DNA of 64,000 bases from Paraescarpia echinospica (GCA_020002185.1 CM034533.1:45646562-45710561); one strand, 5' to 3'; positions 32,446 to 45,252 are shown, counted from the stretch's first letter. Numbers and translations are program-made. Notes: a model not told the origin generated them from the sequence alone.

Positions 32446-34511
32446 AAGAAAGCAATAGTAAAAAGCAGTATAGGAGAAATTTCCACAAAGGAAGGTATAA
32501 GGACATGAGGAAATATTTAGCAAAGATAGACTGGAATAACACACTGAAAAATAAGACAGCAACAGAATGCTGGAATATATTAAAGAGTGAAATTAAATGC
32601 ATAGTCGATACATTTGTACCCTTCAAAAAACAAGGGAAACGGTCCAAAAAGAAACACTTATCGAAAGAAGCCATTAGAAAAATTAAATATAAACAAATGA
32701 TGTGGAAGTCATATAGATGTACTGGAAATGATAAAGACTACAACATTTATAAAGAACCACTTAACCAAGCTACAGCTGAAATTATATATTCAAAGAGAAG
32801 CTATGAACAACAATTAGCTAGTAATATAAAACATGACAGCAAGAGTTTGTATGCGTATGTTCGAAGCAAACAGAAAGTTCAAGATAAGGTCGGTCATCTA
32901 GAAGATAGTGCTGGAAATATAATATCAGAGGGATTCTTAATTGCAGAAGACCTGAATGAGTACTTTAGTTCAGTGTTTACCAGAGAAGATATTAGTTCAC
33001 TGCCAGTACCAGAGGCTAAGTTCAAGGGGCAGATTCAGACTATTTAGGACAATTAATTGTAACCCCGGAAATGGCAGCTAAGAAAATAAGGGCTATAAAA
33101 TTGTAGAACAAATTAGCATACCGCTTGCAACAGTTTTCAATTTGTCATTAGAAGAGGGAGTGATTCCTTTAGAATGGAAAGAGGCAAACATTATACCGTT
33201 ATTTAAAAAAGGTTCGAGAAACAAGTCAGAGAACTATAGACCAGTGAATTTAACATCAGTGATTTGCAAATTATTAGAAAGACTAATTAAAGGTCACATG
33301 GTGGATTTTCTTGTTAAACAAAACTTGATAAACCCATCTCAACATGGTTTTTTTTAAAGCGAGGTCATGCTTAACAAATATGTTATGTTTTTTTGGAAGA
33401 CATTACTAAGTGGGTAGATGAGGGATCACCAGTAGATATCGTCTACTTAGATTTTCAAAAAGCTTTCGACAAAGTACCACATCAAAGATTACTGCTGAAA
33501 CTAAAGGCCCATGGCATAGGAAATGGTATAATAAACTGGATAGAACAATGGCTGATTGACAGAAGACAACGTGTAGTGTAGTTGATGGGGAGGCTTCAAA
33601 CTGGAAATCGGTATTGAGTGGGGTACCACAGGGATCAGTATTAGGACCTATATTATTCTTAATATATATCAACGATGATGAAATAAAAAGCAAGGTGTTT
33701 AAATTTGCGGATGATACAAAAGTGTTTAGAAGGATTAAAAGTGATGGAGATAGACAGCATTTACAAGGTGATCTTGACAGGTTGATCAAATGGTCTGAAA
33801 AGTGGCAAATGCTGTTCAATTTTGGGAAATGTAAATGCCTCCACACAGGATTTGGGAACGAAGAGGTAGAGTATACAATGGGGGGTACTGTACTAAGTAC
33901 TACTGTAAAAGAAAAGGACTTAGGGTTATCCATTAGTGCTGATATGAAGGTTTCAGAGCAGTGCGGAATTGCAGCTTCAAAGGGAAATCAAATCATTGGA
34001 TTAATTAGGCGAAACATGACGTATAAGGAAAAAGAGCTAATAATACCGCTGTACAAAACAATAGTTAGGCCTCATTTAGAATATTGTATTCAAGCGTGGA
34101 GGCCATATCGCAGGAAGGACATAAATATGCTAGAAAGAGTGCAGAGGAGAGCAACTAAAATGATACAAAAACTGAGGGATCTTAGTTACGAAATACGCCT
34201 TAAAAATGCGGTTTAATAACACTAGAGACCAGGAGATTGAGAGGAGATCAGATAGAAGTGTTTAAAATATTGAATGGTTATGAAAATAATGATAGAAATA
34301 TTGTTTTTCAGTTAAGAAAGATAGAAGGACTAGAGGACATGAAGTTACATTAGCAAAGGAGCAGAGTAAATTAGATATAAGACAGTTTTCATTTTCACAA
34401 AGGACTGTCAATTAATGGAACAGATTATCTGCTGATTGTGTGGGTGCTAGTAGCGTGAATATGTTTAAAAATAAAATCGACACATACCTCAGACGGGCGG
34501 GATACACATAG
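32446..34511 (+). pseudogene. CR1-like ORF2 linker, RT and C-terminus
   Basis: Segments 32505-33047, 33142-33357, 33393-33581 and 33614-34216 cover the linker and RT. Motifs include ANIIPLFKKGSRNKSENYRP, VYLDFQKAFDKVPHQRLL, SGVPQGSVLGPILFLIYIND, FADDTKVF (FADD is normal for CR1) and LGLSISADMKV. Compared with the chimera, about 55 bases of the first RT block are missing near 33100; further frameshifts lie near 33045, 33355, 33580 and 34210. Confidence 0.85.
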
Positions 34512-37050
34512 ATAAAAGGGTCGGACTCTCGACAAGCCAAACGGCTTCCTTGTCCACCTGCCACCTAGAGTTAATTCTCTGGGTGGGAATCTTGTTAAAT
34601 CAACCTGCACACATCCAACGCATTTTCGTCTACAGTTGGGAGGCAGAGAGTTGCACTTAGCGGCTAGCAACCTTCCCTGTTGTTTTTTTTGTTGTGTTTT
34701 TAAATTTGCAGTGCTGTATAAAGTATTAAAACAAACCTGTTTTAAAAACTTGCGCTGCGCACTCCCTAAACGTCACGTTTATAATAGCTGCGATCGGCTT
34801 CTATGATGCCCCACATGCAACATCCGAAGTGGGATCTTCAGATTCAAAACAAATGGGCCGGTGCCACTTACTATTATTAATAAGTTCACTTTTTATAATA
34901 AAATGGGCTAGAAGTGCAAGATCAAACGCCCACCTACCACCTGCCCACCCTACCTAGACTTAGCATCTCCCTTGGGGCGAATCGTTTGAAACCCTCCGCG
35001 GACGCCACTGTAGCCGGAGAGTCGCTGTTAACTGCCCTCGTCGCCTTCCAAGTCTCTTGTGTCGGCGTCAGTTCGGGTGTTTTCGACAATCGGTGACGTC
35101 ATATACGTCGCGTCATTTGCTAGTCAGTGACGTCATAAACTACGTATCCTCGAGATACGATAAGACGATGGTTGAGTATTGCATCTTCTGGTGATAATAG
35201 TAAATATGGCGATGGCGACGATGCTAATATCCTTATTTTAAAGCGTATTTATATGTTAATGCATATGTTTAGGGTCTATGTGTAAGCCTTCGTTCTATAC
35301 ACAAAATATTCGTTATGTACGTTGTTGGTTACATGTTCATAGCTTTCCCCAGACATCATATTCAACACAAGGGGATCACTGGAAGTAAAACAGGTAGAGG
35401 CACGAAACAGCGTTTGTAACTGAACCATAGCTTTGTAGAACCCGGCGACGGAGTGGTATTTTGATAGCCAATTTTTGGCGTGGATCGCCCCGAACACCTT
35501 ACGCATAGTAACAAATGAACGTTCATGGGGTGATCGCACGGTGGCGCCACTATTCACCCAAGAAGTAACACTCAATTGATTATTTTAGAAAGCACATATG
35601 ACATTGCAATAGAGGTGCATTTCTGGGGTCTGGAGGCATAAATAAGGGCTCTTTGTCTGAATTATCATTGACGATGTATTAGATTGCGAAAGCTGGATTT
35701 ATGACGGCGCGTTATAATACCTAGTGCTCGGTTTTTGTTCGTAGGGGCTTGTGTCGTGATTGATTTGAATATCAATACATTTAGCTCGTCTGGTTCAAAT
35801 TATATAAAGTTGCAATGTGTGACAACTGGTTCATATCTGTTTTGGCGCAGTTGATCATAACGTACGTCAAAGGACACATTGTAAGTGTGACGGTGACAAA
35901 CTACCAGGACGTAGTTTCTGTAAAGGCATAGTTTTTCTCAAAAAGATTCACTATCTATAACACTCAGGTTACTCCCTTTCCATTTGCTGCACACCGGTAG
36001 GTCTTTGTTGTCACCCTTTTATCATCGGTTGAGTCACGTCATCTATACCAGACAGCTATCAGGAGGCGATTATGCAAAGAACACGCCAGCGAGATACGAC
36101 TGAAGCGATCAAGCTGGTCTTCTGGAATCGGTCCAAAAGCGGTTGGTCACATTGATGGGTAACGAGTTCCCGTCTTACAACTCCTGGCTGTCGAGTCGCG
36201 GAACAAAAAGACGAATCGGTAGTTGGTGGTCCATCTTTAACTATCTATGCCAGAGATCATAGTGGTGTATCCGAGGATTGTCTGGTAGCCCAGTCAATTT
36301 ACGGTTTGACCTCGATAAAATTGCAACAAAAACAATGTTTTGCGGGAAACAAGCCCCAAGCATATACCGAATGTCAAAATGTCAAAAATCAGACAAAATC
36401 GTCACGGGGAAAACATCGAATTTGCATAAATTAAAAATGGCCGCTCAAACCAATGTTTTCTCTCATTATGACTCCATATTTAAGGAAGAACTGATCAAAT
36501 GACGTAAATATTATATAAAAATATAATGTTTATGATCACACTGATGTTACTAGACATGACTGAAAACAACGGGTGGTGTGTAACCCGCCCCCTGTCGAGT
36601 GTATCACGAAGTACGCGAAGCCGGAAGACGGGAGCCGATGGTTGGGCAATTGGACCGTGTATTCTTTAGCATCAGTTACCCGTGTCGAACACAAGAGTCG
36701 AGGAGATACTCCTGACACTGCCATTCTTCCCATTCTGGCATATCGCCAGATGTTCAGCATATACTGCAAAATGCATTGTTTAATTGTGAAATCCTACTGC
36801 ATGAATTTCCTAACAAATATATCGTTCATATACATGATAGACGCAAACAATGCACGGATTAAACGAGCGATAACAGAGGGGTGTCAGCTTCTCTACCGTT
36901 ATGTCACACAAAACTATTTTTGTCGGTGTATCTTCTGTTGAGATAATTCATGAAGACTTAGTATGTAGTTTAACGTATTTATTGATCAAGTTACTTAACT
37001 ACTGATCCAAAACCCAGCTCCATAGCCGATCAGGCCCGACACAACATTTA
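34512..37050. other. No gene recognised
   Basis: Nothing assignable. A 99-codon minus-strand reading (35575-35276) and a 122-codon plus-strand reading (36573-36941) have plausible amino-acid composition but no domain or clear splice sites. I leave them as unsupported. Confidence 0.4.
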
Positions 37051-37059
37051 CCAGCTGGC

Positions 37060-37250
37060 TGCCTACGGCCTAGTCCAGTGGCCGACAGTGGGCCGACAGC
37101 GGGCCGACAGTGGCAAAGTAATCGGCCCGCTATCGGCATCCGCCTGCGGGTCGAGGGATTTTTGTCCGGCGGCTCGCCTTCGGGCCGAGGGCGGCTCATA
37201 GTCGGACGCCAATACTGTGCCGATGATTAGCCGTTCATATGCCGACTGTG
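37060..37250. repeat. GC-rich GGCCGACAG repeats
   Basis: GGGCCGACAG-type 10-mers occur about three times from 37078, followed by further GGCC/CGGC-rich text with CGGCCCG and GCCGAC inversions. This contrasts with the AT-rich surroundings and is probably a fragment of a GC-rich mobile element. Confidence 0.5.
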
Positions 37251-37971
37251 CCTAATTTTGTTAAATGTGTGTATTTGTGTGTTTTTAAGTAATACGACCA
37301 AATTATACACTTATGTGTATTGGTCTTATAACTTGAACATTTCAATTTCATGCATTGTCACTCTAATATTAAAAATGAACATTACTTGATACACATTCAT
37401 CAATTTATTGGGATTATCTAGAATTTGGAAGTTCAAAACAATAAAATAATATAGTAATATATTATTTACGAACATAACAAATGTAAACTGCTTCAAAAAG
37501 AGAATGGGTGTCGAGTATCCCATCCAATTATTATAAACTAAAATTAAGTACGCAAACAACTCCAATGCGCATAACAAACACATAATTTAATACAAAAAGC
37601 AAAGTTGCAGTTAGTGTCCATTGACTCGTGCGGCACATAATGTACAACTTAAATATTTTATGAAAAGGCTGCTTAATTATTATTGTCCATAAACTCTTTT
37701 CGATTGCCCCTATGGGGGTAGCGTCAACGGAGGAGGAAACGTGTGCAGATCTGTCTCTCGCCTTTGTGTGCCATTTGCGCGATCCTTACCAGCACCACAG
37801 TCACCTTTGGTGCAATCATGTGTGCGGGGTAGATATCCCGGCCATGGGAATGGTTTAGGTTAGTGGAGAAAGAAAATGAATAACATTTTGATGCATAACA
37901 AGCACACGATGTGAATTATCGCCCATCTTGTGACTATATGTATAACAACAACTACGTCACTCTAGACCTGA
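37251..37971. other. No gene seen
   Basis: AT-rich DNA without recognisable genes; only short readings. Confidence 0.4.
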
Positions 37972-38162
37972 GGCCTATTTCTTTTGTCTCTCCGACCTGT
38001 CCGCGGACGTCCGCCGAGAGAAATTTACTATTCTATTTAACGCGGAGAGATCACGTGATCTCTCCGCGTTAAAAAGAACAGCCCGGAGAGGCTCTCCGGA
38101 CCGCTCCGATTTATCCGCTTGTAGGGCATGTCGCATGCGGAGAGGTTCCGGTTGAATAGGCC
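37972..38162. mobile_element. Palindrome-rich MITE-like element
   Basis: GGCCTATT at 37972-37979 is matched by AATAGGCC at 38155-38162. Between them lie many inverted CTCTCC/GGAGAG motifs and a perfect 38-nt palindrome at 38036-38073 centred on CACGTG. A second small palindrome, CCGGAGAGGCTCTCCGG, follows. No ORF fits. No target-site duplication was identified. Confidence 0.6.
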
Positions 38163-38710
38163 ACGTGACTTTCAACATGACGGATTATAAACGAAAGATA
38201 AGTGGCATTGTACAAAATATAAACTGAAATATGTAGTTTTCAGTTTGCTTTGTACATGTGATAACGCAATGATGTACATTTTACTTGAGCAATATACACA
38301 ATGAAGCGTGTAAATATGTATTTGGAATATTCAACTAAGTGAAATAAGGGTTTTCTGTAGTATCGCCATGATGACAAAACATTTAATGATTGAAATGAGA
38401 AATGTCAAATAAGGAACCTGCGTGTGTATACTCTGCAAATACAGATGTCTAGATGAGAATGATACTGCATCCATTCTGTTAAAATAGCATGATACAGAAA
38501 CAGGTCTACGTAACATAGCTGGTAAGTCGTAAACATGCAGAGTATGCTATATTTAAATATTAATAATAATAAGATAACTTCTATTGCGCCTAAATCCTTG
38601 GAAACCAAGCTCAGAGGCGCATCAAAACAAAAGGATTGGTCAATCTTAAAATCCATAAGTAGTATTACAGTTGTCAACAGATGGGTCAAGGCGCCAGGGA
38701 ACTATGATGG

Positions 38711-38755
38711 ATTTACTCAGTTCCCTGATTCTTGGAATCAGGGAACTGAGTAAAT
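38711..38755. repeat. Perfect 21-bp hairpin, 3-nt loop
   Basis: The 21 bases at 38711-38731 (ATTTACTCAGTTCCC...) are repeated as an exact reverse complement at 38735-38755, separated only by TTG. Such tight perfect stems usually arise by template switching or from palindromic mobile elements. No terminator role is implied in this genome. Confidence 0.9.
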
Positions 38756-39976
38756 GCAGGGTAATATTAATAACAAAATTTACTTAAAATGTTCACTACA
38801 TTATTTACAAGCATCCATTTTTGGTTTAACATGTATTGTATGAATCAATAATGTAAGGATTTTAATAAATTAAATGGTACATAATGTTTAATATTTTTCT
38901 TAAAAAATTAGATAATTTGAAATAGATTACTGTTATTTTCAATGTTGTAATTCATGCAATGTTACCACGCATCAGAGCGGTGGGGTTCATAATGGTCCAG
39001 TGATGTGTGGCAGGTTCAATTCCTGCTAGTGTTTGAATGTTGCATACAAAACAGTACTGGTTGTGCACATCCACTGATTCCATTAATTGCCTTCAGCATA
39101 TGTAATGTAGTTTTGATGTCGTTCCTACCACTTTTCTATCTGAAGTGATGTATTTTTTATGTGATTAATAAAAAACACACAAACAAATCAATCATAAACA
39201 GTGTTTGAAGATTTAATTTGAACCCTGAAGAGATTGTATGCACATTTTTTTATTCTTTACTCAATATCACTCCTATGACAGTCGAAATGTATTTTCTTGC
39301 ATAACAAATGCCTACACACTAATATGAAAACAAATGCCTACATACTGATATGAACATGCACCTTTGTTGCATGAAATTATTTGCACATACATTAAATACA
39401 CTTATTTAGTAAGGGTAACATCATAATGCAATTCAACTGTTTTATTTCTCCGTTGCAAGAAAATTACATCATGAAAAACACACATATTGCTTTGACTACG
39501 ATTGTGACATTAATGATGATCCGAGATTGTTTCTCGTCTCCTTCAGGTTAGGCAGCTACTCTCAAACAGTTTCCGTGAACACATCATCAGTATAATGCGA
39601 ATTAAACAATACTTATTGTATTGGAATGTGTTAAAGGAATTGTTTGCCATGCAAATACAACCACATATTTTGTATACACCCAGCTTCTTGAAGGACCATA
39701 CAATGGATGTGGGACATATACAATGTGTCTTGTAAAAATATATACAATCATGTAATGTGAACATGTGGGATTACATCACGCAATAGCATGCACGCTTTTA
39801 TTGGATAAGAATTGTCTTTCTTATTTATTTCTAATAGTTACATCATTAAACACAACACACAGATGTCCCATCTTTGATGAGCAAGTACCATGCCATGGTA
39901 CCTACAGCACATCATGATTTTAACAAGTTACATATTAAATATGATATTGTGCACACAACTATCAATATTTAGTCGG
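38756..39976. other. No gene seen; possible tRNA-like remnant
   Basis: AT-rich DNA. At 39010-39026, GCAGGTTCAATTCCTGC forms a perfect tRNA-type T-arm (5-bp stem, 7-nt loop), preceded about 40 bases earlier by an A-box-like ATCAGAGCGGTGGGG. The acceptor stem does not pair, so this looks like a decayed tRNA-derived SINE rather than a tRNA gene. Confidence 0.3.
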
Positions 39977-40185
39977 CAGACCTGGGTTCAATTCTTAATT
40001 GAGTTCAATTCTTAATTGAATTGAATTTATCAACAATATGCTCGAATTTTATTTGAATAAAAATAATTGAATTGGAATTGATCCTTCTTGTGAGTATATT
40101 TAATTAAATTGGAATTGATCCTTGGTAAATAAACATGAATTGCAATTTAATTGAAATTGACAAAAGTGAATTGAACCCAGGTCTG
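39977..40185. mobile_element. 209-bp AT-rich MITE, hAT-like
   Basis: CAGACCTGGGTTCAATTC at 39977-39994 is matched exactly in reverse complement at 40168-40185. The flanking octamers TTAGTCGG and ATAGTAGG agree at six of eight positions, compatible with a decayed 8-bp hAT-type duplication. The interior is built of variants of AATTGAATTGAATT. No ORF. Confidence 0.75.
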
Positions 40186-40704
40186 ATAGTAGGTCTACAC
40201 ACTATTTTTTACAATTTGCCCCTCCAATGAATTATACACAGTACACGAATAAATACATATTTTAACGTAAATATGATTGCAATACTCAATGTTTTTTTTG
40301 TTCGAGTATCCATTTGTTCTACCCTATTTGCTTGGTATACGTGGCACTACAAATTAAGCAACAACAATGTGGTGTATATCACATACAGCACATGATGTGA
40401 ACTTGTGAGCAGATGTAACATATTTAATGTTGTAAGCATCATCGTATTTTAAGAAAAAATAACTCACAAAATGACTCGGCTAGTGATTTTGCGTCCATGT
40501 TGTTTATGGGCGATAACAAGACGGTTGCTACCATCTCCGATGTGCGCCGAAGTCTATTCTTTTTTACCCTCTCCGCTTTCTCCGCTTCCGGCGTCTCCGC
40601 GGACTGCAAAAGAAATAGGGCTCTGGAGTTGTCGGCCGACCAACATTACACAATAACGCGATACGCCTGGGTGTGCATGGATTACATAACTACTGCCACC
40701 GAAC

Positions 40705-41394
40705 ATGCCAAAGCCACGTAAGGCTAAGAGCTGCTCGGACGAATCTGATGCTATTGCACTAAGACTGGTGGAGCTATTAAATGATGATAGCGTAGTGGCA
40801 AAACTGAGTAAAGCATTGTATTCTAGTGATATTGCTGAGAAAATCGATGTACTTAACACTCGCATCGAACAATTGACTAAACAACTACAGGCTAAAGACT
40901 CGAGAATAGCCCAACTTGAACAAAAAGTCAACGCACTCGAAGAATCGGCTGACAAACTTGAACAATACACTCGTCGCCCAAACTTAACTTTTCACGGCAT
41001 CGCGGAAAGAAGCGGGGGTGAGGACACTGACACCATAGTGCTTGAGATTATCAATCACAAGATGAAAACTACGCTGCCACTAGCGAGAGAAGACATAGAG
41101 CAAAACCATCGCCTTGGCGCTAAACGAGCCACGGGGTTCCGCCCAATCATTGTGCGCTTTAAGACCGAGCGAAAGCGTGATAACGTTTTCCGCAGTCGCT
41201 TTAACCTGAAAGACTACAACAGAAGAAATAGCGATGCACGGGTCTTCGTTAACGAAGATTTAACAAGTCGTAGGTCAATGTTGGCCTATGAATGCAGAAA
41301 ACTGAAAAACCAAAAAAAGATCAACGACTGCTGGATTGCCAACGCTAAAATTTTGGTCAAAGACCTCGGTAATAAAATCACAGAAATCACATGA
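40705..41394 (+). CDS. LINE ORF1 protein, L1-like (Transposase_22 type)
   Basis: 229 codons, uninterrupted. Residues about 45-95 are a clear coiled coil (IDVLNTRIEQLTKQLQAKDS, then IAQLEQKVNALEESADKLEQ). Next comes RRPNLTFHGIAE, the start of the RRM-like domain, and a C-terminal domain with GFRPIIVRFKTERKRDNVF and VFVNEDLTSRR. This is the trimeric RNA-binding ORF1p architecture, which packages LINE RNA as a nucleic-acid chaperone. The start Met at 40705 directly precedes a basic KPRKAK segment. The ORF2 frame is about 790 bp downstream. Its intactness contrasts with the broken ORF2. Confidence 0.85.
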   Translation: MPKPRKAKSCSDESDAIALRLVELLNDDSVVAKLSKALYSSDIAEKIDVLNTRIEQLTKQLQAKDSRIAQLEQKVNALEESADKLEQYTRRPNLTFHGIAERSGGEDTDTIVLEIINHKMKTTLPLAREDIEQNHRLGAKRATGFRPIIVRFKTERKRDNVFRSRFNLKDYNRRNSDARVFVNEDLTSRRSMLAYECRKLKNQKKINDCWIANAKILVKDLGNKITEIT

Positions 41395-42184
41395 TTTCCA
41401 TTTGTACATATGTAAGTGATTACCAGTTGTACATCTGTAAATGATCTCCAGCTGTACGTTATTGTCAATGAAAGCATTGATAACTTGATCTGTAATACAT
41501 TCAAGATTATTGTGTGATTCTATGTTTTATGTATTTCTATTTTTTATGTATTTCTATTTTTGTGAATTGCTGTCCTTCTGTCGGTTATAATTATTATCAA
41601 CATGTTGATTCATATTTTGAAAAATAATAATTACATAATCTACTTATGCTGTATGACCAACTGCAATTAACAGTTTGCAGTATTGTTGATATATCTGATG
41701 ATATATGGGCTATTCATGCCCATTTGTGTCTCTTTTCTTTTCTTTTTTGTATGAATGACATTTAAATAACTAGTATTATAACTAATCGTTTCTCTCCTCA
41801 TAACACCAGTAATGCTTAATTACTTTTGATATCTTGATACTGGACTAATCGTGACATTATATCTCTTCGATTATTTTTAGATTGACAACTGTTAATCTAA
41901 GTGCAGTCATTGTTGATAACAGCTCACCCCTTTCCCTGGCATTACGCCTTATATTCATGACCCAACACACAATCTCATGCTTTTTCTTATCTTTTATATT
42001 TATTTATTTATTCTAAGTCTAGTCTTGACTACTCTGATATATGCACTGTCACACACGAAGTATTTCTTAACATTCACATATGCACAGGAAATAAATAGAC
42101 ACAAGTTCACTCTTTTGTAAAATACCTAACATACAGGTATGTACAATGGCTTGCTATAATATTTTTTATATCCGAACCTAAGCA

Positions 42185-43414
42185 ATGACTTCTGATGTGA
42201 CATTTCTCTCCCACTTGGGAGGTATCCGAAACTGTTCTTTAATAAATCTTCTAGATATAAACGAAAATAGTACTGAACAAAATGAACCTCAGTTGATCCA
42301 TTGTTCTTCATACTATGACATCGATATGTTTCACAAGTTAGCACATAAAAATACTGATAATTTTAGTATCCTAAGCTTAAATATTCAATCTATTAATGCT
42401 AAATTTGATGAACTTGAAATTTTCGTAGAGCTTCTAAATACTAAACAATTTAAATTTACCATTATATGTTTGCAAGAAACATGGAAGTCAAATAATGATG
42501 ATTTATCTCAATTCAGTTTACACGGATATGATATAATTGCTCAGGGGAAAAATTGTAGTGTCAAAGGTGATTTAATAATTTACGTCGATAATGAATATAA
42601 CTATAAAGTACTTAAGAATATCAACATGTATGAACATTGGGAGGGGTTAGTAATTCAAGTAACTGGAGGCAGCTTATCAAAAACACTTACTATTGGAAAC
42701 ATATACAGACCGTCAAGGTCATTATATCAAAATATGACAGATTTCATAGCTTAATTTTCAACAACAATTGCTACTCTAGAAAGTTGTAATAATCTAAAAA
42801 TTTCAGGTGATTTCAATATCAATCTACTTAAAATAAACGAGAACAAAATATATAGAGAATTCTTTGATAGTATAATGTCATACAGTCTCTATCCACAAAT
42901 TACCTTTCCAACTCGCTTCACCAGAACTAACGGAACACTGATAGACAACTTTTTCAGTAAGTTAAATAAATCAGTATCAGATAGCACTGCAGGAATCTTC
43001 ACTAATACCCTTTCTGATCATCAACCTTACTTCCCAATCATGAATATCAACGTAAAATCTAAACCTCCTCCAAATTTTTTTCGAGTAAATCTACAAAATA
43101 AGGCAGCTATGCATAATGTTAAACTTGAGATAAATTCGGATGCAATGTATAACAAATTAAACAAATCTCCTACGGCTGACCCCAATTTAAATTATAACAT
43201 AATGCACGAAGAAATTATGCATGCTAGGAATAAGCATATGCCTGTTAAAATCATGAAATATAATAAATACAAACATAAGCATTCAACCTGGATTACACAC
43301 GGTCTTCTAAAATCAATCAAATATCGAGACTCGCTTTATAAGAAATTAAAAATGTATAATCCAAATTTACCTATGTACGAAGTAATTCTAACTAACCTAA
43401 AACATATAATTTAA
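42185..43414 (+). pseudogene. LINE ORF2 endonuclease
   Basis: Reading contains FSILSLNIQSINAKFDELEI, IICLQETWKS, GDLIIYVDNEYNY, IYRPSRS, then ISGDFNINLLKIN, PTRFTRTNGTLIDNF and the terminal LSDHQPYF. A single in-frame TAA at 42752-42754 interrupts an otherwise continuous frame, so loss of function may be recent. The linker toward the RT ends at a stop at 43412-43414 and resumes in another frame. Confidence 0.8.
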
Positions 43415-43429
43415 TATTAAAGAAAAACA

Positions 43430-45252
43430 TTCGTACTGCCAAACAAATGTACTTTGAGTCACGCTTTAACCGATATAAAGATGACATAATAAATACATGG
43501 AAAACCATAAATGAATTTATTTCCAAAAACAATACAAATAAAACTTTTTTTTTTTAAACTAACGGCATATCTATAACAGATAAAAAAGGTTATTGCAAAC
43601 CAATTTAACAACTATTTTACAAGTATAGGTCAGTCGACAGCACAATACATTCATTACAATGGTAATAAGGATTATAATTAGTACTTAAATGATAATGTCC
43701 ATTCCGTTTTCAGTCTATTAAATGTTGATGAAGAAATAGTCAAGAAAACCGTTGAAAGCCTTCCCAATAAAAACAGTAGTGGCTGTAACGGTATTTCCTG
43801 TAAACTTTTGAAAATAATTGAACCCTCCATCATCAAACCATTAACCCTGGTTATAAATCAAGTACTAAATACTGGTATATTTCCCGATACACGTAAACTC
43901 ACTAAAGAATTCATATTTTTAAGAAAGATGACCCATCTGTTTTTACAAATTATAGACCCATATCTCTTCTTCCAACAATTTCAAAAGTGATAGAGAAAAT
44001 AATATCTAGTCAACTAACAGCATACTTTAATGATTCTGATCTATTTGTTAAAAATCAATATGGGTTTAGAAAAAAACACTACCGAGTATGCATCACTTGA
44101 ACTAGTAGGTAAAATAATTACACAAATTGATAAAAATGATGTTCCTTTCAGTATTTGTCTTGACCTCTCTAAGGCCTTCGATACAATTGATCACTCGATA
44201 CTATTAAATAAACTAAGATATTATGGATTACAGGGTCCTACCCTGAATCTATTTAATAGCTACTTAAGCAATAGAAGACAATATACTGAATTTCAAAATG
44301 AAAGTTCTGATATCCTACATATCACAATTGGTATACCACAAGGATCTATTCTTGGTCCCCTATTATTCATAATATACATTAATGATTTTCCTAAAGCTAG
44401 CGAAATGTTTAACTTTATTATGTATGCCGACGATACCACCTTATTTAGCACCATCAGTTATTCTCATGGTAATTCCCCAAACAGAAATATCGAATCGGCA
44501 ATAGATGATGAACTCCTTAAAATAATAGAATGGTTAAACATTAATAAATTATCTTTAAACAAAAACAAATCTAAATATATGATTTTTCACATGCAAAATA
44601 AAGCTGTCGATAACTTTACGCTCAATATCAATGGTACAAACATAGAAAGAGTGGGTGAATTAAATTTTTTAGGACTTACTTTATATACAAATTTAAATTG
44701 GAATAAACACATTGAAAAAGTATCAAACAAGTGTTCCAAAACAGTCGGCATCTTAAACAGACTAAAATATGTCTTTCCTCTAGAAATTAAAATTATCTTA
44801 TATAATACGTTATTTGTATCACATATGAACTATTGTATTATGGTGTGGGGATACCAAGGTAGTCGAATGTTGAAAATACCAAAGAAAGCTATGAGAATTT
44901 TATCTATAAGTAAATATAATTCACACTCTGAGCCACTTTTCAAAAACTTGAACACCTTAAAAATTGATGACATGTTAACATTACATGAACTTAAGTTTTA
45001 TTATAAATATGTGCATCATGACCTCCCTGCCTACCTATTAAATTGAAAATTAAATACAAATGCTTACGTACACAATTACATCACAAGGAAAAAACAGAGT
45101 TACACCCATTAAGAACAAAACATGAATTTGCCAAAAGATGTCTTAGATATAGTTTGCCACATGTCATTAACAATACCTCAAAGTTAGTCACAAAGAAGAT
45201 TGGAACATATAGCTTCAGAGGTTTTGGTAATTATGCAAAAACAATTTATTAA
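43430..45252 (+). pseudogene. LINE ORF2 reverse transcriptase and tail
   Basis: Segments in different frames give the linker (AKQMYFESRFNRYKDDI), the first RT block (SLPNKNSSGCNGISCKLLK), FTNYRPISLLPTISKVIEK, and a long segment (44030-45046) with CLDLSKAFDTIDHSILLNKL, IGIPQGSILGPLLFIIYIND and the catalytic MYADDTTLF. The tail (LRTQLHHK through IGTYSFRGFGNYAKTIY) follows after a frameshift near 45043. Disruptions also lie near 43550, 43680, 43900 and 43990. Confidence 0.85.

Larger units (their letters stand above)
30690..34511 (+). mobile_element. CR1-like LINE, near full length, inactive
   Basis: Order: ORF1 with coiled coil and SGNH-type esterase, then ORF2 with endonuclease and RT, ending in the typical CR1 C-terminus (MFKNKIDTYLRRAGYT, stop at 34509-34511). 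The ORF2 linker and first RT block are very similar to the CR1 part of the chimera at 26880-27683, so both belong to one recently active family. Multiple frameshifts, a premature stop and a deletion near 33100 inactivate this copy. Confidence 0.85.

Noticed and set aside
35276..35575. 99-codon minus-strand reading as a gene
   Set aside because: No domain, no clear splice sites, and no paralogue in the window.
38961..39035. Functional tRNA gene
   Set aside because: The T-arm is perfect, but the acceptor stem and anticodon stem do not pair; at best a tRNA-derived SINE remnant.
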